This document shows positions 41,180-50,938 of a stretch of DNA of 64,000 nt, piece by piece. The position numbers and the translations under genes were made by a program. A model generated the notes under the pieces. It was given only the letters and a program-made list of their open reading frames with translations, had not been told where the DNA came from and did no database searches. Numbering within the stretch: position 1 is the first letter of the stretch; the number at the start of each line of letters is the position of its first letter. Source of the stretch: an uncultured Burkholderiales bacterium (GTDB lineage: Bacteria; Pseudomonadota; Gammaproteobacteria; Burkholderiales; Burkholderiaceae_C); the NCBI GenBank assembly GCA_903820745.1, contig CAIJIT010000049.1, forward strand, positions 24,268 to 88,267, read 5' to 3'.

Positions 41180-41857
41180 TCAGGGGTTCAGCGTGCCGGT
41201 TTCGAGCAGATAGCCCAGGCCGCGCACTGTGCGGATCGACAGGCCGGAGCCTTCGAGTTTGCGCCGCAAGCGATGGATATAGACCTCGATCGAGCCGGCC
41301 CCGTTGTTCTCGCCGCGGTCCTGGGCCCAGGTCTGGCTGATCTGTTCCTTGGTGACCACCCGGGCGAGTTGCATCAGCAACAAGTCCAGCAAGTCCCACT
41401 CGCGCGGACTGAGCTCGAGTGCTTCACCGCGCAAGCTTGCACGGTGCGCGTCGCGGTCGAAAACCAGCGCGCCGAACGCGATCCCACCAGAGACCGGCGG
41501 ACCGCGCCGCAACAAGGCATAGAGCCTGGCCTCGAGTTCAGGAAAATCAAAAGGCTTGGTCAGATAGTCATCCGCACCGGCATTCAGTCCGGCCACCCGG
41601 TCATCAAGGCTGTCCAGCGCCGTCAGCACCAGCACCGGCAGCTTGCGTTTGGCTTCACGCAAGCGCTTCAGCACCGTCAGTCCATCGATCATCGGCAGCC
41701 CCAGATCGAGGATGGCGATGTCGAAGGGTTGCTTGAGCAGCAAATATTCGGCCACCGCGCCGTTTGCCGCATGTTCGACTTCGAAACCGGCCAGCCGTAA
41801 TTGAGCCGTCAAGGCATCGGCAAGGATCGCGTCGTCTTCAGCCAGAAGTAGGTTCAT
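41180..41857 (-). CDS. OmpR/TctD-family response regulator
   Basis: MNLLLAEDDAILADALTAQLRLAG, IAILDLGLPMIDG, GADDYLTKPFDFPEL; winged-helix VYIHRLRRKLEGSGLSIRTVRGLGYLL. Confidence 0.95.
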   Translation of the reverse strand: MNLLLAEDDAILADALTAQLRLAGFEVEHAANGAVAEYLLLKQPFDIAILDLGLPMIDGLTVLKRLREAKRKLPVLVLTALDSLDDRVAGLNAGADDYLTKPFDFPELEARLYALLRRGPPVSGGIAFGALVFDRDAHRASLRGEALELSPREWDLLDLLLMQLARVVTKEQISQTWAQDRGENNGAGSIEVYIHRLRRKLEGSGLSIRTVRGLGYLLETGTLNP

Positions 41858-41908
41858 CGCTGCATTCACCTTGTTGAACCCCACCGTCGCAATTTTGCAA
41901 CCCAAGGG

Positions 41909-41924
41909 TTAACGATAAATTAAT
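41909..41924 (+). promoter_or_regulatory. Direct-repeat box D: TTAAC-GATAAA-TTAAT
   Basis: 52 bp upstream of the response regulator start (41857, minus). Confidence 0.5.
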
Positions 41925-41927
41925 AAT

Positions 41928-41943
41928 GTTCAAAATTCGTTAA
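41928..41943 (-). promoter_or_regulatory. Direct-repeat box E (minus strand): TTAAC-GAATTT-TGAAC
   Basis: 98 bp upstream of the TonB-dependent receptor start (42041, plus). Confidence 0.5.
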
Positions 41944-42040
41944 GAATACGCCTGACGCTTGCTGATGCCGTCTGGCGGCCCAGTGTACTGTCCGAGCCAC
42001 AACGCAAGAGACTCGCCTCGCGAGTCACAGGAGACACCCA

Positions 42041-44839
42041 ATGAATAGTTCCATCAAGCTGCGCAAACCAGCCCGTCGCCATCAGGCGCTCCAGATCAAT
42101 CCGATCGCGGCCGCTTGCGCCTTGCTCTTGTTCGCAGCGGGCGCTGCCCAGGCGCAGCAAGCAGCCAATGTGCTCGATACGGTGTCCGTGACGGGCATCC
42201 GTCGTGGCATCGAGTCATCGATTGCAGCCAAGAGAAATTCCGATTCGATCGTCGAGGCCATTTCGGCCGAGGACATCGGCAAGCTGCCGGACATCAGCAT
42301 CGCCGAGGCGCTGTCGCGCCTGCCTGGTTTGACGGCTCAGCGCGTCGACGGCCGGGCCCAGGTCATCGCCATTCGCGGCATGTCACCTGACTTCGCGGGC
42401 ACAACCCTGAATGGCCGTGAACAGACCACCACCGGGACCAACCGCGGGGTTGAATTCGACCAATATCCGGCCGAACTGATCTCTGGCGCCCTGGTTTACA
42501 AGACACCGAATGCGAGCGTGCTGGGTCAAGGCCTGTCCGGCACGATCGACCTGAAAACCATCCGTCCGCTTGATGTTGCCGGCAAGACGGTAGTCTTCAA
42601 TGCACGGGGCGAGCACAACTCCAACGGCGCTTTGAACGGTAATTACGGTGACACATCGGCTAACGGCGGCCGTTTCAGCGCCTCTTATATCGATCAGTCG
42701 GCCGACCGCACGCTTGGCATCGCCCTGGGTTTTGCGCATCTGGATGCGCCAGGCCAGCAACTCCACTACAAGGCCTGGGGCTTCGGCAAGGAGAATCCGG
42801 ATTGCCTGGCCCACGTTGCCGACTGGGGTTGTGGACCGATGGTCGGTCTGCCAGCCGGTGCGACCACGCTGAACGGTTTCGAAGTCACCGCAGTTTCGCG
42901 CCACCAGAAGCGCGACGGTTTGATGGGCGTGCTTGAGTACAGGCCGAACGCAGACTTGCACAGCACGGTCGACCTGTATTACTCGACCTTCAACCAGACC
43001 GAAGTGATGCGCGGCCTGATGGGCAGCATTGGTGATGGCTGGGGTGGTGCCACATCGGGCAGTACCTTCAGCAATGTGGCGACAACGCCGGTCGGCGGCT
43101 CGACGCTGGTGACATCGGCCACCGTCAAAGGCGGCCCGACCCTGCTGGTGCGCAATGACTACAACACCCGCAAGGACACGCTGTCATCGATCGGCTGGAA
43201 TACCGAGGCCAAGCTTGGCAGTTGGAAAGGCATTGCCGACCTCAGTTATTCGGGCGCCAAGCGCGACGAAACGCTGTTTGAGACCTATGCCGGATCGACT
43301 GCTGCGACCAGCCTTGGTTTCAATACGCCGACGACGAATGGTTTTCCGACCTTCACATCGGCGCTCAATTACGCTGACGTGACCAAGATCGCTTTGAGCG
43401 ATCCGGCCGGTTGGGGCCATGTGGGTCGTCAGCAGTTGACCAAGCAGGATGACACCTTGAAGGCGATCAACCTGCATGCCAAGCATGAGCTTGGTGGCAT
43501 CTTCAGCGAGATGGACGCCGGCGTGAATTTTTCGCAGCGCGACAAGAACCGCGATTTCCTGGTCAATATGGCCGCCTTGAAGACCGGTAGCTCGCAGTTG
43601 CTTACCTCAGCGCAGGCGATGGCGCCGGTGTCGCTCGGCTTTGCCGGCATTCCGGGGGTGCTGAGCTACGACGTCAATGCGATTGCCGGCCAGTACTACA
43701 CCATGACCAAGAACATGAGCACCGGCCCAGGTTCGGACATGTCCAAAGACTTCGGCGTGCATGAAAAGATCACCACGGCCTATGCCAAGGCTGACATCGA
43801 CACCAAGATTGGCGGCATGCCCTTGCGCGGCAACCTCGGCGTGCAAGCGGTTCACACCACGCAGAGCTCCAATGCCTTCGCCTTCGATCCTACCCATGGC
43901 AATGCGGTGATGGGGACGTTCACAGCCGGTACCAGCTACAGCGACTTCCTGCCTAGCTTGAATCTGGTGGGGGACCTCGGCGGCGACAAGCTGGTTCGTT
44001 TGGGTGTGGCCAAAACCATGGCCAGGCCGCGTATCGACGACATGAATGCTTCGTCGTCGGCCGGTGTTGATCCGATCACCAAAGTCTGGAGTGGCAGCGG
44101 CGGCAATCCGCAACTGCAACCCTGGCGCGCGACTTCGTTTGACTTGTCGTTCGAGAAGTATTTCGGCAAGCGTAGCTATGTTGCGGTGGCAGCCTTCTAC
44201 AAGGATCTGGCGAGCTATATCTACAACAAGACAATTCCGTACAACTTCAGCGGCTATATCAACCCAACGCCGACGGTGACCCCTGCGGGCATGATGGGCA
44301 CGTACACCACCCAGGCCAATGGCACCGGCGGCAATATGCATGGCATCGAATTCAGCGCTGCGCTTGAAGGCAAGATGCTGAGCCCGAGCTTGGATGGATT
44401 TGGCGGTTTGTTCACGGCTTCTGCCACCGACAGCTCAATCCAGGTCAACGGCCCGGGTACGGCCAACACGCCGATGTGGGCGACGCTGCCGGGTCTGTCG
44501 AAGACTGTGGCCGGGTTGACGCTGTACTACGAAAAGAGCGGTTACTCATTCCGGATCGCGGAGCGCTATCGCTCTGACTTCCGCGGTGAATACACGCAAC
44601 TGTTTGGCAACACCTCGGTCTTGAGAACGCTCGCTCAGACCACGGTTGACCTTCAGGCCAGCTATGAAGTTCAGCAAGGGCGCGCAAAGGGCCTGACCTA
44701 TATCATCCAGGTGGTCAATGCGACCAATGCGGCTGACCGCAACCTCCAGGATGGCAGTGGTTTCGGTACGGCCTCGGCACCGCAGGAGAATAATGTCTTC
44801 GGTCGTCAGTTCCTGTTCGGGGTGAGCTACAAGCTCTGA
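42041..44839 (+). CDS. TonB-dependent receptor (Caulobacter-type carbohydrate receptor)
   Basis: Signal peptide; plug VTGIRRGIESSIAAKRNSDSIVEAISAEDIGKLPDISIAEALSRLPGLTAQRVDGRAQVIAIRGM; C-terminal FGRQFLFGVSYKL. Confidence 0.95.
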   Translation: MNSSIKLRKPARRHQALQINPIAAACALLLFAAGAAQAQQAANVLDTVSVTGIRRGIESSIAAKRNSDSIVEAISAEDIGKLPDISIAEALSRLPGLTAQRVDGRAQVIAIRGMSPDFAGTTLNGREQTTTGTNRGVEFDQYPAELISGALVYKTPNASVLGQGLSGTIDLKTIRPLDVAGKTVVFNARGEHNSNGALNGNYGDTSANGGRFSASYIDQSADRTLGIALGFAHLDAPGQQLHYKAWGFGKENPDCLAHVADWGCGPMVGLPAGATTLNGFEVTAVSRHQKRDGLMGVLEYRPNADLHSTVDLYYSTFNQTEVMRGLMGSIGDGWGGATSGSTFSNVATTPVGGSTLVTSATVKGGPTLLVRNDYNTRKDTLSSIGWNTEAKLGSWKGIADLSYSGAKRDETLFETYAGSTAATSLGFNTPTTNGFPTFTSALNYADVTKIALSDPAGWGHVGRQQLTKQDDTLKAINLHAKHELGGIFSEMDAGVNFSQRDKNRDFLVNMAALKTGSSQLLTSAQAMAPVSLGFAGIPGVLSYDVNAIAGQYYTMTKNMSTGPGSDMSKDFGVHEKITTAYAKADIDTKIGGMPLRGNLGVQAVHTTQSSNAFAFDPTHGNAVMGTFTAGTSYSDFLPSLNLVGDLGGDKLVRLGVAKTMARPRIDDMNASSSAGVDPITKVWSGSGGNPQLQPWRATSFDLSFEKYFGKRSYVAVAAFYKDLASYIYNKTIPYNFSGYINPTPTVTPAGMMGTYTTQANGTGGNMHGIEFSAALEGKMLSPSLDGFGGLFTASATDSSIQVNGPGTANTPMWATLPGLSKTVAGLTLYYEKSGYSFRIAERYRSDFRGEYTQLFGNTSVLRTLAQTTVDLQASYEVQQGRAKGLTYIIQVVNATNAADRNLQDGSGFGTASAPQENNVFGRQFLFGVSYKL

Positions 44840-44856
44840 GCCATGTCAGCCGGGCG

Positions 44857-47475
44857 GTGATGCAGCCGCCCTGCCTGCAATCCCGACCCCTGCCGCACCC
44901 CCGGCAGGGGTTTCCATTTCCGGCCCTGGGCCGCCGTTTTCCGATGCCAGTAGTTCCACGGCTCCCAGACTGCAACCGGCTACGGCTTCTGGCTGTGACG
45001 GGTTTCTTGCTGCTTGTTGCTTCCAGCTTTGCTGCATCGCCGGCAGACTGGCCGCAGATCCACAGCGCGATCCGCCAGGATCCGGCGGAGGAATCCCGCA
45101 TTGCCGCCATCGTGGCGCAAATGACGCTGGCGCAGAAGATCGGGCAGATGACCCAGCCCGAGATCAAGTTCATCACGCCGGATGAGGTCAAGCGCTTCTA
45201 TATCGGCTCGGTGCTCAACGGCGGCGGTTCCTGGCCAGGCAATGACAAGCGGGCTTCAGCCAGCGATTGGCTGCAACTCGCCGATGCTTATTGGGCTGCA
45301 TCGATGGCCACCGATGCGGCGGTCCAGCTGCCGCTGATCTGGGGCACCGACGCGGTCCATGGCCACAACAATGTACGCGGCGCCACGCTCTTTCCGCACA
45401 ATATTGGCCTTGGCGCGACGGCCGATGCCAAGCTGGTCGAGGCGATCGGCGCGGCCACGGCCAAGGCGGTTCGGGCCACCGGCATCCAATGGGTTTTTGC
45501 GCCGACGCTGGCGGTGGCCCAGGACATGAACTGGGGCCGCAGCTACGAGAGCTATTCCTCCGATCCGGCGCTGGTGGCGCGGCTCGGCGCGGCCTATGTG
45601 CGCGGCCTGCAAGGGCAGCTCAAGGATGACGCCAATGTCGTCGCCACGGCCAAACATTGGCTGGGCGATGGCGGCACCGACCAGGGCCGCGACCAGGGCG
45701 TCACCCTGGCCAGCCGCGAGCAGATGATAGCCATCCACTTGCAGGGCTATGTCGGCGCGATTGGCGCCGGCGCCCAGACGGTGATGGCTTCGTTCAATAG
45801 CTGGAACGATGTCAAGCAGGGCGTTAATTACGGCAAGATGCATGGCAGCCGCGCGCTGCTGACCGATGTGCTGAAGACAGCGATCGGTTTCGACGGCTTC
45901 GTCGTCTCCGACTGGAACGGCATCGGCCAGATTCCTGGCTGCAGCAATGCCAGCTGCGCCCAGGCGATCAATGCCGGCATCGACATGGTGATGGTGCCCG
46001 AGGAATGGCGCGCCTTCATCAAGAACACGATGGTGCAGGTCGAGCGCGGAGAAATCCCGATCGCGCGCATCGACGATGCGGTCAGCCGCATCCTGCGCGT
46101 CAAGCTGCGCGCCGGCTTGTTCGAGCAGTCGCCGGGCAAGAATGCCTGGGCCGGCCGGGCCGATGCGCTGCAGGACCGGGCGCTGGCGCGGCGCGCGGTG
46201 CGCCAGTCCCTGGTGCTGCTGAAGAACCAGCAGCAGGCGTTGCCGCTGCGCGCCGGCCAGCGTTTGCTGGTGGTCGGCAATAGCGCAGATAGCCTTGAAA
46301 ATCAGAGTGGCGGCTGGTCGCGGACCTGGCAGGGCAACGACAACAAGAACAGCGATTTCCCCGCCGGCCAGACGATCCTGTCCGCTGTTCGCGCGGCTGC
46401 GGGCGAGGGCCAAGTCAGCTTCAGCAAGACCGCCGCCGGCATCGACGTCAGGGCTTTCGACGCGGTAATTGCCGTGATCGGCGAGGCGCCTTATGCCGAG
46501 GGCAATGGCGATATTCCACCTTCGGGCACCTTGCGCCATTCGAGCCGCTATCCGCAAGACCTGGCGCTGCTCGACGCGGTGTGGGGCAAGGGCCCGAAGG
46601 TGATCACGGTTTTCGTCGCGGGCCGCCCGCTTTACACCAATGATTTGCTGAACCGCTCCGATGCCTTTGTGATGGCCTGGTTGCCCGGCACCGAGGGCGG
46701 CGGCGTGGCCGACTTGCTGTTCGCCAGTAGCGCCGGGGCTGACTTCAGCGGTCGCCTGCCCTTCGCCTGGCCGCAGGCCGCCTGCGCGGGTGGTAGGCCC
46801 TTGTTTGCTGCTGGTTATGGCCTGGCTTATGGCTCGGCCGGCGAAGTGGGCCGCCTTGCCGAGGAGATTCCGTCGGGCGGCTGTGGCGCGAGAAACGAGA
46901 TACAGATCTTCAGGCAAGCGGCGGTACCGCCCTATACCTTCGAAGTCGGCAGCGCGGTGGGCCGCTGGCAGGGGCGATCGATTCCGGACGATCCGAATCA
47001 GCGCCTGGCCATGCCGGCCCAGGGCGCGCCGGACATCGAGGTGTCGACGGTACAGATCCATACCCAGCAGGATGCCAAACGAATCGCCTGGTCGGGCCCG
47101 GCAAGGTTTTCGGCCTGGGGTTTGCAAAAAACTGATCTGAGCACCTTCCCTGAGGCCGCACTATTGTTTGACACTCGGGTCGAGCAGCCGCCACAGGCTC
47201 CGGTGACGCTGACGATGATCTGCGGCAGCGCTTGCCAGGGCTCGCTCGACCTCACCGATCTGTTCAAGCGCATGGCTTCGCAGCCGCCGCGCACCATCAA
47301 GATTGCGCTGGCCTGTTTTGCGGCGCGTGGCGTCTTGTTGAACCAGGTCGAAGTGCCTTGGCGCATCACCACGACCGGGCCTTTCATCGCCGCTTTTGCC
47401 AATATCCGTATCGCCGCCGGCGCCGCTCGCGACGCCGATGCCTTACCCTGCAATTCATTCCCCACCCTCCCATGA
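44857..47475 (+). CDS. GH3 beta-glucosidase / glucan glucohydrolase (ExoP-like C-terminus)
   Basis: AQKIGQMTQPE, GTDAVHGHNNV, nucleophile GFVVSDWNG; start may be 44944. Confidence 0.93.
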   Translation: MMQPPCLQSRPLPHPRQGFPFPALGRRFPMPVVPRLPDCNRLRLLAVTGFLLLVASSFAASPADWPQIHSAIRQDPAEESRIAAIVAQMTLAQKIGQMTQPEIKFITPDEVKRFYIGSVLNGGGSWPGNDKRASASDWLQLADAYWAASMATDAAVQLPLIWGTDAVHGHNNVRGATLFPHNIGLGATADAKLVEAIGAATAKAVRATGIQWVFAPTLAVAQDMNWGRSYESYSSDPALVARLGAAYVRGLQGQLKDDANVVATAKHWLGDGGTDQGRDQGVTLASREQMIAIHLQGYVGAIGAGAQTVMASFNSWNDVKQGVNYGKMHGSRALLTDVLKTAIGFDGFVVSDWNGIGQIPGCSNASCAQAINAGIDMVMVPEEWRAFIKNTMVQVERGEIPIARIDDAVSRILRVKLRAGLFEQSPGKNAWAGRADALQDRALARRAVRQSLVLLKNQQQALPLRAGQRLLVVGNSADSLENQSGGWSRTWQGNDNKNSDFPAGQTILSAVRAAAGEGQVSFSKTAAGIDVRAFDAVIAVIGEAPYAEGNGDIPPSGTLRHSSRYPQDLALLDAVWGKGPKVITVFVAGRPLYTNDLLNRSDAFVMAWLPGTEGGGVADLLFASSAGADFSGRLPFAWPQAACAGGRPLFAAGYGLAYGSAGEVGRLAEEIPSGGCGARNEIQIFRQAAVPPYTFEVGSAVGRWQGRSIPDDPNQRLAMPAQGAPDIEVSTVQIHTQQDAKRIAWSGPARFSAWGLQKTDLSTFPEAALLFDTRVEQPPQAPVTLTMICGSACQGSLDLTDLFKRMASQPPRTIKIALACFAARGVLLNQVEVPWRITTTGPFIAAFANIRIAAGAARDADALPCNSFPTLP

Positions 47476-48836
47476 CAGCCACCCACTTGCCCGCCATCAG
47501 CCGCAGCCAATTTCCCGCCGATTTCCGCTGGGGCTGCTCAACCTCCTCCTACCAGATCGAGGGCGCTGCCTTCGAGGATGGCCGCGGCGAATCGATCTGG
47601 GATCGCTTTTGCGCCACGCCTGGCCATATCCGCGACGGCAGCAGCGGCGCGGTCGCCTGCGACCATTACCACCGCTGGCCCGAAGACCTCGATCTGGCGC
47701 AAAGCCTCGGCGTCAATGCCTACCGCTTCTCGATCGCTTGGCCGCGCATCCTGCCAAGCGGCCGCAGCGCGATCAATCAAAAAGGCCTGGATTTCTATTC
47801 GCGCCTGGTCGACGGCATGCTCGAGCGCGGGCTGCAACCCTGGGCGACGCTGTACCACTGGGACCTGCCGCAGGCTTTGCAGGATCAAGGCGGCTGGGCC
47901 AGCCGTGAAACCGTCGATGCCTTTGTCGAATACACCGATGTGGTGACGAGATCGCTGGGCGACCGCGTCAAGCATTGGATCACCCACAACGAGCCTTGGT
48001 GCACCGCCTTTCTGGGCAACCATGGCGGTGGCCATGCGCCGGGCTTGAACAGCTACAAGACGGCCCTGCAGGTCTGTCACCATCTGTTGCTCTCGCATGG
48101 CATGGCGCTGCCGGTCATCCGTCGCAATGTGCCTGAAGCCCAGGCCGGCATCACCCTGAGCCTGCACCCGATCGTTGCGGCCACCGACAGCCCCGCCGAT
48201 GTCGCGGCGGCCTTGCGCCATGACGGCATGCGCAACCGCTGGTTCCTGGATCCTTTGTTCGGCCGTGGTTACCCGGCTGATGTGCTGCCCTTGCTGGGTG
48301 CCGACGCCCCCGATATGCATCACAGTGACCTGGCGCTGATCGCCACGCCCTGCGATTTTCTCGGCGTCAATTACTACTTTCCGGAGCGGGTCGGCGACGC
48401 GGCGGGCGACGGGCAGGACCATGGGCCGATCGCCACAACCGTGGTCTCGGCCCCCGATGTCGAGCGCACTGCGTTCGGCTGGGAGGTCGCACCCCAGGGC
48501 ATGGTCAGCTTGCTGCAGCGGGTTCAGCGCGACTATGCGCCGGCACAGATCTACCTGACCGAAAACGGTTCGACCTATGACGATGTGGTGAGCCCGGACG
48601 GCAGCATCGATGACCCGCAGCGGCGCAGCTATCTGGCCCGCCATCTGCTGGCGGCCCGCCAAGCCGTCGAGGCCGGTGTGCCGCTGAAAGGCTATTTCGC
48701 CTGGAGCCTGCTCGACAACTTCGAATGGGCCGAAGGCTATCTGCGCCGCTTCGGCCTGACCTATGTCGATTACGCGACCCAGCAGCGCCGGCTCAAGGCC
48801 AGCGGGGTCTGGTACCGCGAGTTCTTGCACCGCTGA
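47472..48836 (+). CDS. GH1 beta-glucosidase
   Basis: FPADFRWGCSTSSYQIEGA, THNEPW, IYLTENGSTY. Confidence 0.95.
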   Translation: MTATHLPAISRSQFPADFRWGCSTSSYQIEGAAFEDGRGESIWDRFCATPGHIRDGSSGAVACDHYHRWPEDLDLAQSLGVNAYRFSIAWPRILPSGRSAINQKGLDFYSRLVDGMLERGLQPWATLYHWDLPQALQDQGGWASRETVDAFVEYTDVVTRSLGDRVKHWITHNEPWCTAFLGNHGGGHAPGLNSYKTALQVCHHLLLSHGMALPVIRRNVPEAQAGITLSLHPIVAATDSPADVAAALRHDGMRNRWFLDPLFGRGYPADVLPLLGADAPDMHHSDLALIATPCDFLGVNYYFPERVGDAAGDGQDHGPIATTVVSAPDVERTAFGWEVAPQGMVSLLQRVQRDYAPAQIYLTENGSTYDDVVSPDGSIDDPQRRSYLARHLLAARQAVEAGVPLKGYFAWSLLDNFEWAEGYLRRFGLTYVDYATQQRRLKASGVWYREFLHR

Positions 48837-48842
48837 CCGGCC

Positions 48843-50072
48843 ATGGCTCGACTCCTGAAACTCGCGGCCATCGGCCTGGCCTTGCTGGCCGGTACGGTGC
48901 AGGCCCAGGCACTCAGGGCCGAAGTGATCCATTGGTGGACCGCAGGCGGTGAATCGGCAGCGGTAAAAACGCTGGCCGAAGCCTACCGCGCTGCAGGGGG
49001 TGTCTGGGTTGACAACGCGGTGGCTTTGGGCGAGCAGGCCCGGGCGGTGGCGATCAACCGCATCGTCGGCGGCAACCCGTCGACTGCGGCCCAGTTCAAC
49101 ACCTCGAGGCAGTTTCTCGATCTGGTCGAGCAGGGCATGTTGAACAACGTCGACGCGGTGGCGCTGCAGGGCGGCTGGGACAAGTTCCTGCCCGAGACGG
49201 TGCTCAGCGTGATCAAGGTCAACGGGCATTTCTATGCCGCACCGGTCAGCATCCATATGCCGACCTGGATCTGGACTTCGAAAGCCGCTTTCAGGAAAGC
49301 CGGCATCGCGACCGAGCCGCGCACGATGGACGAGTTGTTCGCTGCGCTCGACAAGCTCAAAGCCGCCGGCCTGGTGCCGCTAGCCCATGGCGGCCAGGCC
49401 TGGCAGGACAATATTGTTTTTACCGCTGTGCTGGCCAATCTTGGCGGGCGCGAGTTGTATTTGAAAGTGCTGCGCGATCGCGACCCGAAGGCGATTCAGT
49501 CCGATGCTTTCAAGCAGGTGTTGCTGACCTTCAAGCGGCTGCAGACCTATGTCGACGAAGGCTCGCCCGGGCGCAACTGGAACGACGCGACCGCGCTGTT
49601 GATCAAGGGACAGGCCGGCGTCCAGTTCATGGGTGACTGGGCCAAGGGCGAGTTCGGTCTGGCCGGCCAGCGGCCGGGCCGCGACTATGCTTGCATCCCC
49701 GGCTTTGGCGCCAACTCGCCCTACATCATCCAGGGCGATGTTTTCGTCTTCCCCAAGACCAATAAACCCGAGCAGATCAAGGCGCAGCAACTGCTGGCCA
49801 GCGTGATCACTGCGCCGGCCACGCAGGTGGCGTTCGCAGCGCGCAAGGGCTCGATCCCGATCCGCAGCGATGTCGATGTCGGCCGGCTCGACGAATGTGC
49901 GCGTCAGGGCGTGACGATCATGAAGGACAAGGCCCGACAACTGGGCAATGGCGAGGTCTATCTGACGCCCGACCAGAACGGTGCCCTGACCGACATCCTG
50001 ACCGCCTACTGGAATCGCAAGACGCCGGTCGAGAAGGTGCAAAAGGACATCGCGGCGGCGCTGAAACCATGA
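48843..50072 (+). CDS. Sugar ABC transporter substrate-binding protein, system 3
   Basis: EVIHWWTAGGESAAVKTLAEAY; GQAGVQFMGDWAKGEFG; paralogous to system 1 SBP. Confidence 0.93.
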   Translation: MARLLKLAAIGLALLAGTVQAQALRAEVIHWWTAGGESAAVKTLAEAYRAAGGVWVDNAVALGEQARAVAINRIVGGNPSTAAQFNTSRQFLDLVEQGMLNNVDAVALQGGWDKFLPETVLSVIKVNGHFYAAPVSIHMPTWIWTSKAAFRKAGIATEPRTMDELFAALDKLKAAGLVPLAHGGQAWQDNIVFTAVLANLGGRELYLKVLRDRDPKAIQSDAFKQVLLTFKRLQTYVDEGSPGRNWNDATALLIKGQAGVQFMGDWAKGEFGLAGQRPGRDYACIPGFGANSPYIIQGDVFVFPKTNKPEQIKAQQLLASVITAPATQVAFAARKGSIPIRSDVDVGRLDECARQGVTIMKDKARQLGNGEVYLTPDQNGALTDILTAYWNRKTPVEKVQKDIAAALKP

Positions 50073-50938
50073 AGCTGCGGCCCGGCATGGCCTGGTTCGC
50101 GCTGTTGCCGATGGCGGTGACGGTGCTGCTGGTCTATCTGGGCACGGTCTTGTGGTCGCTGCGGGTGTCGCTGAGCAGTTCGCGCACCTTCCCCAAGGAT
50201 GATTTCGTCGGTCTGGCGCAATACACCCGCTTGTTCGACAACGAACGCTGGCTGACCTCGCTGCAGAACCTGGCCGTCTACGGCCTGTTGTTCATCCTGG
50301 CCAGCATGGTGATCGGCTTTTTGCTGGCTGTATTCATTGATCAAAAGGTCAAGGCCGAAAGCTTGTTGCGCAGCGCTTTTCTCTACCCTTATGCAATGTC
50401 CTTCGTCGCGACCGGTCTGGTCTGGCAATGGGTGTTGAACCCCGGCCAGGGCATCCAGCATGCGCTGCGGCAATGGGGTTGGCGCGAGTTCAGCTTCGAC
50501 TGGATCGTCGACCAGGACAAGGTGATCTATACCGTCGTCATCGCCAGCGTCTGGCAGGCAGCGGGCCTGGTGATGGCGCTGCTGCTGGCCGGCCTGCGCG
50601 GTATCGACGAAGAGCTCTGGCGCGCCACGCGGATCGACGGCATCCCGGCATGGCGTGTCTATCTGTCGGTGGTGCTGCCGATGCTGGCCCCCACCTTGGC
50701 CACGGTCTTCGTGCTGCTGGCAACCGGCGTGATCAAGGTCTTCGACATGGTCGTGGCGATGACGCAGGGCGGCCCCGGCATTGCCAGCGAACTGCCGGCC
50801 AAATTCATCATGGACCATCTGTTCGGCCGCGCCAATATCGCGCTGGCCTCGGCCGGCGCCATCACGTTGTTGCTGACCGTGCTGGCGCTGGCCGCGCCGC
50901 TGCTTTACGCGCGCCGCCGCAGTCAGGCCCGGGCATGA
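50069..50938 (+). CDS. Sugar ABC transporter permease (MalF type), system 3
   Basis: ELWRATRIDGIPAWRVYLSVVLPMLAPTLATVFVLL; ATGA overlaps on both sides. Confidence 0.94.
   Translation: MKLRPGMAWFALLPMAVTVLLVYLGTVLWSLRVSLSSSRTFPKDDFVGLAQYTRLFDNERWLTSLQNLAVYGLLFILASMVIGFLLAVFIDQKVKAESLLRSAFLYPYAMSFVATGLVWQWVLNPGQGIQHALRQWGWREFSFDWIVDQDKVIYTVVIASVWQAAGLVMALLLAGLRGIDEELWRATRIDGIPAWRVYLSVVLPMLAPTLATVFVLLATGVIKVFDMVVAMTQGGPGIASELPAKFIMDHLFGRANIALASAGAITLLLTVLALAAPLLYARRRSQARA

Noticed and set aside
45256-47127. 623-aa minus-strand ORF antisense to the GH3 gene
   Set aside because: Low-complexity Arg/Ala/Gln/Gly composition with no recognisable motif; typical shadow ORF in high-GC coding DNA. The plus strand encodes a complete GH3.
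47538-49256. 572-aa minus-strand ORF antisense to GH1/SBP genes
   Set aside because: Spans two genuine genes on the opposite strand and lacks motifs; codon-bias artefact.
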